Positions 61,947 through 64,000 of a stretch of 64,000 nucleotides of DNA are shown here, in pieces. The notes below the pieces were generated by a model. That model did not search any database. It was given only the letters and a program-made list of their open reading frames with translations, and was not told the DNA's origin. The stretch spans positions 1 through 64,000 of the forward strand of contig NZ_JTEV01000018.1 of the NCBI RefSeq assembly GCF_000786105.1, in the 5' to 3' direction. Position numbers and translations under genes: made by a program. Each line of letters starts with the position of its first letter. The first letter of the stretch is position 1. This stretch comes from Bdellovibrio sp. ArHS (lineage in GTDB: Bacteria; Bdellovibrionota; Bdellovibrionia; Bdellovibrionales; Bdellovibrionaceae).

Positions 61947-62318
61947 TTATTTAACTTTTACGAAGTCCATTTCAAGCTCTGCATCATACAAAGAACTGTA
62001 AACAGGCGCTTTAAATGACTTCAGTGCTTTAACCTTGCTCAGATTAATCTTCTGAACAAAAACCAAGCCATTAGTGCAGGTTACTTCGCTGGTGAGCACC
62101 CTGTCGGCACCCAGATGAGCTTGCCCTTCGCATTGAATTCTTCCGTCAGGCGACGTCTCGATCAAAGTCACCGCTCCGTCAGAAGTCAAAGAAACCAGGT
62201 TGCTAATCGGAGCCATGTCCGTCGTAACTTTGTAAGTTCCTGCTAGCTGCTGCAATGACAAAGCATGAGCTTGTCTGGAGATGGCGAAAAGAGCGATGAT
62301 CATAATTAGTTTTTTCAT
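61947..62318 (-). CDS. Small exported protein, unrecognised
   Basis: 123 residues, signal peptide MKKLIMIIALFAISRQAHA, AAGGA seven bases before ATG. The mature part has lipocalin-like opening LQQLAGTYKVTTDMAPISNLVSLTSDGAVTLIE, a pattern of short strands, and two cysteines (IQCEGQ, VTCTNG). It and the neighbouring 155-residue exported protein share size, cysteine spacing and a strand-rich look and are probably paralogous in function only. No family recognised. The 54-base upstream gap is very AT-rich with a direct repeat. Confidence 0.77.
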   Translation of the reverse strand: MKKLIMIIALFAISRQAHALSLQQLAGTYKVTTDMAPISNLVSLTSDGAVTLIETSPDGRIQCEGQAHLGADRVLTSEVTCTNGLVFVQKINLSKVKALKSFKAPVYSSLYDAELEMDFVKVK

Positions 62319-62327
62319 AATTTTTCC

Positions 62328-62364
62328 TTTTTATAATTTATTAAGTATTGTTTTTTATAATTTA
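62328..62364. repeat. Direct repeat in an AT-rich spacer
   Basis: TTTTTATAATTTA occurs at 62328-62340 and, with one more T, at 62351-62364. On the minus strand TAAATTATAAAAAA is promoter-like (two TATAAA -10 candidates), so it may be a duplicated -10 region for the 123-residue gene. Confidence 0.5.
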
Positions 62365-62372
62365 AATGTTTT

Positions 62373-62840
62373 TTAGAAGAATGATTTGTTGCGCTTGATG
62401 ATCTTAAAGGGAATCCACTGATTCATCGTCGCAGCACTGCGAACCTGAACGTCGGCTCCTTTAGCCAAATCCTCTTTCGAAACTCCCGTCACATCAATCT
62501 GGAAACGGAGCGTTTCGCCCGCACTTTTACAATATACGGCGACATCTAAAATATTGTTTTTCAGTTTCATGCTGTCACCGACACAATTGTTATCAGCGGA
62601 AACATTGTCCATATTTGCATCTCTGAAAACAACGCGATCTCCGGCCTCGTTCACCTGAAACTGAACGACGTAATAAGGCCCTTCAATGGCCAGGCGGCCC
62701 ACAATATAGCTGCCACTAAAATCACTTTCGACCAGATTGTTAATGTTGCCAGAGCCGATTTGCCCCGTGCCTGACGTTTTCACGGCATGCGCTGATGACA
62801 TCAATCCGAAGATCAATGCACCAAGAACTACTTTCTTCAT
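62373..62840 (-). CDS. Small exported protein, unrecognised
   Basis: 155 residues from ATG 62840 (AAGAGG five bases upstream; 28 extra in-frame codons upstream rejected). Signal peptide MKKVVLGALIFGLMSSAHA. Mature domain: strand-rich, two cysteines (NNCVGD and VYCKSA) that could pair, and a basic C-terminus FKIIKRNKSFF. No family recognised. The upstream gap 62841-63004 is 164 bases and holds no gene I can support. Confidence 0.77.
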   Translation of the reverse strand: MKKVVLGALIFGLMSSAHAVKTSGTGQIGSGNINNLVESDFSGSYIVGRLAIEGPYYVVQFQVNEAGDRVVFRDANMDNVSADNNCVGDSMKLKNNILDVAVYCKSAGETLRFQIDVTGVSKEDLAKGADVQVRSAATMNQWIPFKIIKRNKSFF

Positions 62841-63004
62841 GGATACCTCTTGAATTTGAACTCTTAGTGCACGCGGTCGCGGAGGCCTCGAGTTGAATTT
62901 CCCAAAGACAAAAGCAAGGCGCATGCCACGAAAGAGCCAAAAGAGATTCCAGACACTTAGCGGTGCCGAGGAAATATAACTTTGTCCAAGTTGTTTACGT
63001 TATT

Positions 63005-63055
63005 AAAAAAAAGATCTTTTTTTTGTCTGATGAGAGCAGCGCGCTCTCGTCAGAC
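63005..63055 (-). terminator. Terminator with an unusually symmetric A8-GATC-T8 element
   Basis: Minus strand: stem GTCTGACGAGAGC / GCTCTCATCAGAC (one mismatch, 5-base loop, 63055-63025), then A8-GATC-T8 (63024-63005), a perfect 20-base palindrome. The regulator's TGA stop (63052-63050) lies inside the first hairpin. Confidence 0.75.
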
Positions 63056-63895
63056 ATCCAGTTCTGTGCTGACGGAAAATAGATTCATACTGACCTGAAA
63101 CAGACGCCGCCGTTCTTGGCTGGAAGTATCGAATCTATGCAGCTGTTCTTTGACGAAAGCGTCCATGTTTTTCAAGAATTGTTCAAACTCCGATGGAGCC
63201 AGCGCCAAAATAAAACTTTTATATCGACGCAACTCCGGCGGAAGCGAGCGGGCTTTGATCGCGTCCTGCAGATTGCTCTGATGATAATCCAGCAGAACCT
63301 GACTTCCCAGGTTATTGGGAATTTTAAAGCTGTTGACCGTGGCCTTGTAACCCGTTTCCGTTTTTTGGGCGAGTTGCAGACGAGTTAAAATCAAAAGCCC
63401 TTTTTCAATCTCGAATGAGTCGGCCTGCAAAAGCCGAGATAACTCCTGCAAGGAGCGGTGCTGATCTCCCAAACTCAAAAGAACCTGAAGCCGGGGGAAA
63501 AGAGGCGAACTTAAGAAATCCTCGGAAGGTTCCACTTCCATCTGCGCATAATTATCCTTAAGCATCTGCATCAACTGTTGTCCGAAAATCTCTCGTTCCT
63601 GCTGGCTACGGCTGCGGGAGTAATGGAACAAAATCATGAAATGCCTTTGTTCTTTCGGATCGGTAAAAAGACGATGAGCAATTTGCTGAGCTGTGGTTTC
63701 CGTCAAAGCCCTACGCCCAATAACCACCTGACGTAAAAAAGACCGATGTTGAAAATCAAGTTCAAAAGCCCAGGATTCGTAGGAAAAACTTTCTTCCGTT
63801 GCTTTGCGATAGTTGTAGAGATCTCGAAGATAAAAAGAAGCCTCTAGATAATCTCTTAACTGCGGCTTTTTCTGTAGACTGGAATTCACGTTCAT
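63050..63895 (-). CDS. TIGR02147/DUF4423-type regulator
   Basis: 281 residues. Matches the TIGR02147 layout seen in Bdellovibrio and Fibrobacter: an N-terminal helix-turn-helix-like part (DYLEASFYLRDLYNYRKATEESFSYESWAFELDFQHRSFLRQVVIGRRALTETTAQQIAHRLFTD) and a C-terminal DUF4423 part (SLGDQHRSLQELSRLLQADSFEIEKGLLILTRLQLAQKT). No membrane segment. Such genes are numerous in these predators and are thought to be transcription regulators; targets are unknown. GAGG two bases before ATG and GGAG ten bases before it. Followed by a strong terminator that contains its stop codon. Confidence 0.82.
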   Translation of the reverse strand: MNVNSSLQKKPQLRDYLEASFYLRDLYNYRKATEESFSYESWAFELDFQHRSFLRQVVIGRRALTETTAQQIAHRLFTDPKEQRHFMILFHYSRSRSQQEREIFGQQLMQMLKDNYAQMEVEPSEDFLSSPLFPRLQVLLSLGDQHRSLQELSRLLQADSFEIEKGLLILTRLQLAQKTETGYKATVNSFKIPNNLGSQVLLDYHQSNLQDAIKARSLPPELRRYKSFILALAPSEFEQFLKNMDAFVKEQLHRFDTSSQERRRLFQVSMNLFSVSTELDV

Positions 63896-63937
63896 AACCT
63901 CATTACTCCGTAACTTTTCAGATGTGTAAAGACAAAA

Positions 63938-63960
63938 TTTGAGAGCATATTGCTCTCAAA
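63938..63960. repeat. Perfect hairpin upstream of the TIGR02147-type gene
   Basis: TTTGAGAGCA / TGCTCTCAAA, 10-base arms with a TAT loop, 43 bases before the ATG at 63895. On the minus strand it is followed by TTTTG, so it may end a gene beyond the window, or it may be an operator. Confidence 0.6.
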
Positions 63961-64000
63961 ATGCGGAGCCCCGACATTAAAAACGAAATTCTATTTTTGG

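Noticed and set aside
1-64000. tRNA, rRNA, CRISPR arrays, IS elements, prophage genes, integrase or attachment sites
   Set aside because: None seen on reading both strands; repeats present are short hairpins and homopolymers, and no transposase or integrase-like protein is encoded.

Overview
The window looks like a chromosomal segment of a Bdellovibrio-type predatory bacterium (Bdellovibrionota). This is inferred from gene content, not from a database match: a TIGR02147/DUF4423-type regulator, a CarD-like regulator, a very high density of Sec-exported proteins and lipoproteins, many outer-membrane barrels, and several secreted hydrolases (S8 and S1 peptidases, a penicillin-acylase-family Ntn hydrolase, a lipid-anchored EEP-family protein) beside ordinary housekeeping genes. 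I see no rRNA, tRNA, CRISPR array, insertion sequence or prophage.

Layout. 1-5440 (minus): uvrB-uvrC-murJ, each pair overlapping by 4 bases; murJ runs off the left edge. 5575-8954 (plus): penicillin-acylase family enzyme and two small exported proteins. 9011-12552 (minus): cysS, gltX and carD. 12730-17606 (minus): secreted subtilase, small exported protein, recG. 17666-23486 (plus): HD-GYP protein, Cys-rich exported protein, dihaem cytochrome lipoprotein, exported protein, trypsin-like lipoprotein, hybrid histidine kinase. 23420-27246 (minus): hotdog thioesterase, tandem rhodanese lipoprotein without catalytic cysteines, lysS, class I aldolase. 27445-29336 (plus): Nfu Fe-S scaffold and MATE transporter. 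29363-39668 (minus): Ig-repeat lipoprotein with an FGE-like C-terminus, MFS transporter, ABC1-kinase-like protein with a signal peptide, a 37-residue membrane protein, patatin phospholipase, and an OprC/NosA-like copper receptor.

39852-51611 is mixed: MOSC protein, XRE regulator with a coupled membrane protein, deoxyhypusine-synthase-like enzyme, methyltransferase, tatD-tcdA-small membrane protein (chained by 4-base overlaps), an unrecognised 352-residue protein, DedA, RluA-type pseudouridine synthase, an outer-membrane barrel and an EEP-family lipoprotein. 51677-58622 (minus) is an envelope cluster: barrel, large EF-hand lipoprotein, second barrel, RlmL-type methyltransferase, then a further lipoprotein. 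58744-61070 (plus) holds a GT9 glycosyltransferase and waaA, a lipopolysaccharide core/lipid A operon. 61096-63895 (minus) holds a solute-binding-like protein with a CxxCH motif, two small exported proteins and the TIGR02147-type regulator.

The candidates most worth following are the exported ABC1-like kinase, the barrel/EF-hand-lipoprotein/barrel operon, the Ig-FGE lipoprotein, a G9 tract acting as ribosome binding site of the MFS gene, and two unlisted small membrane proteins with good translation signals. Nothing here was checked against databases; start sites were chosen from visible Shine-Dalgarno sequences, domain starts and signal peptides.
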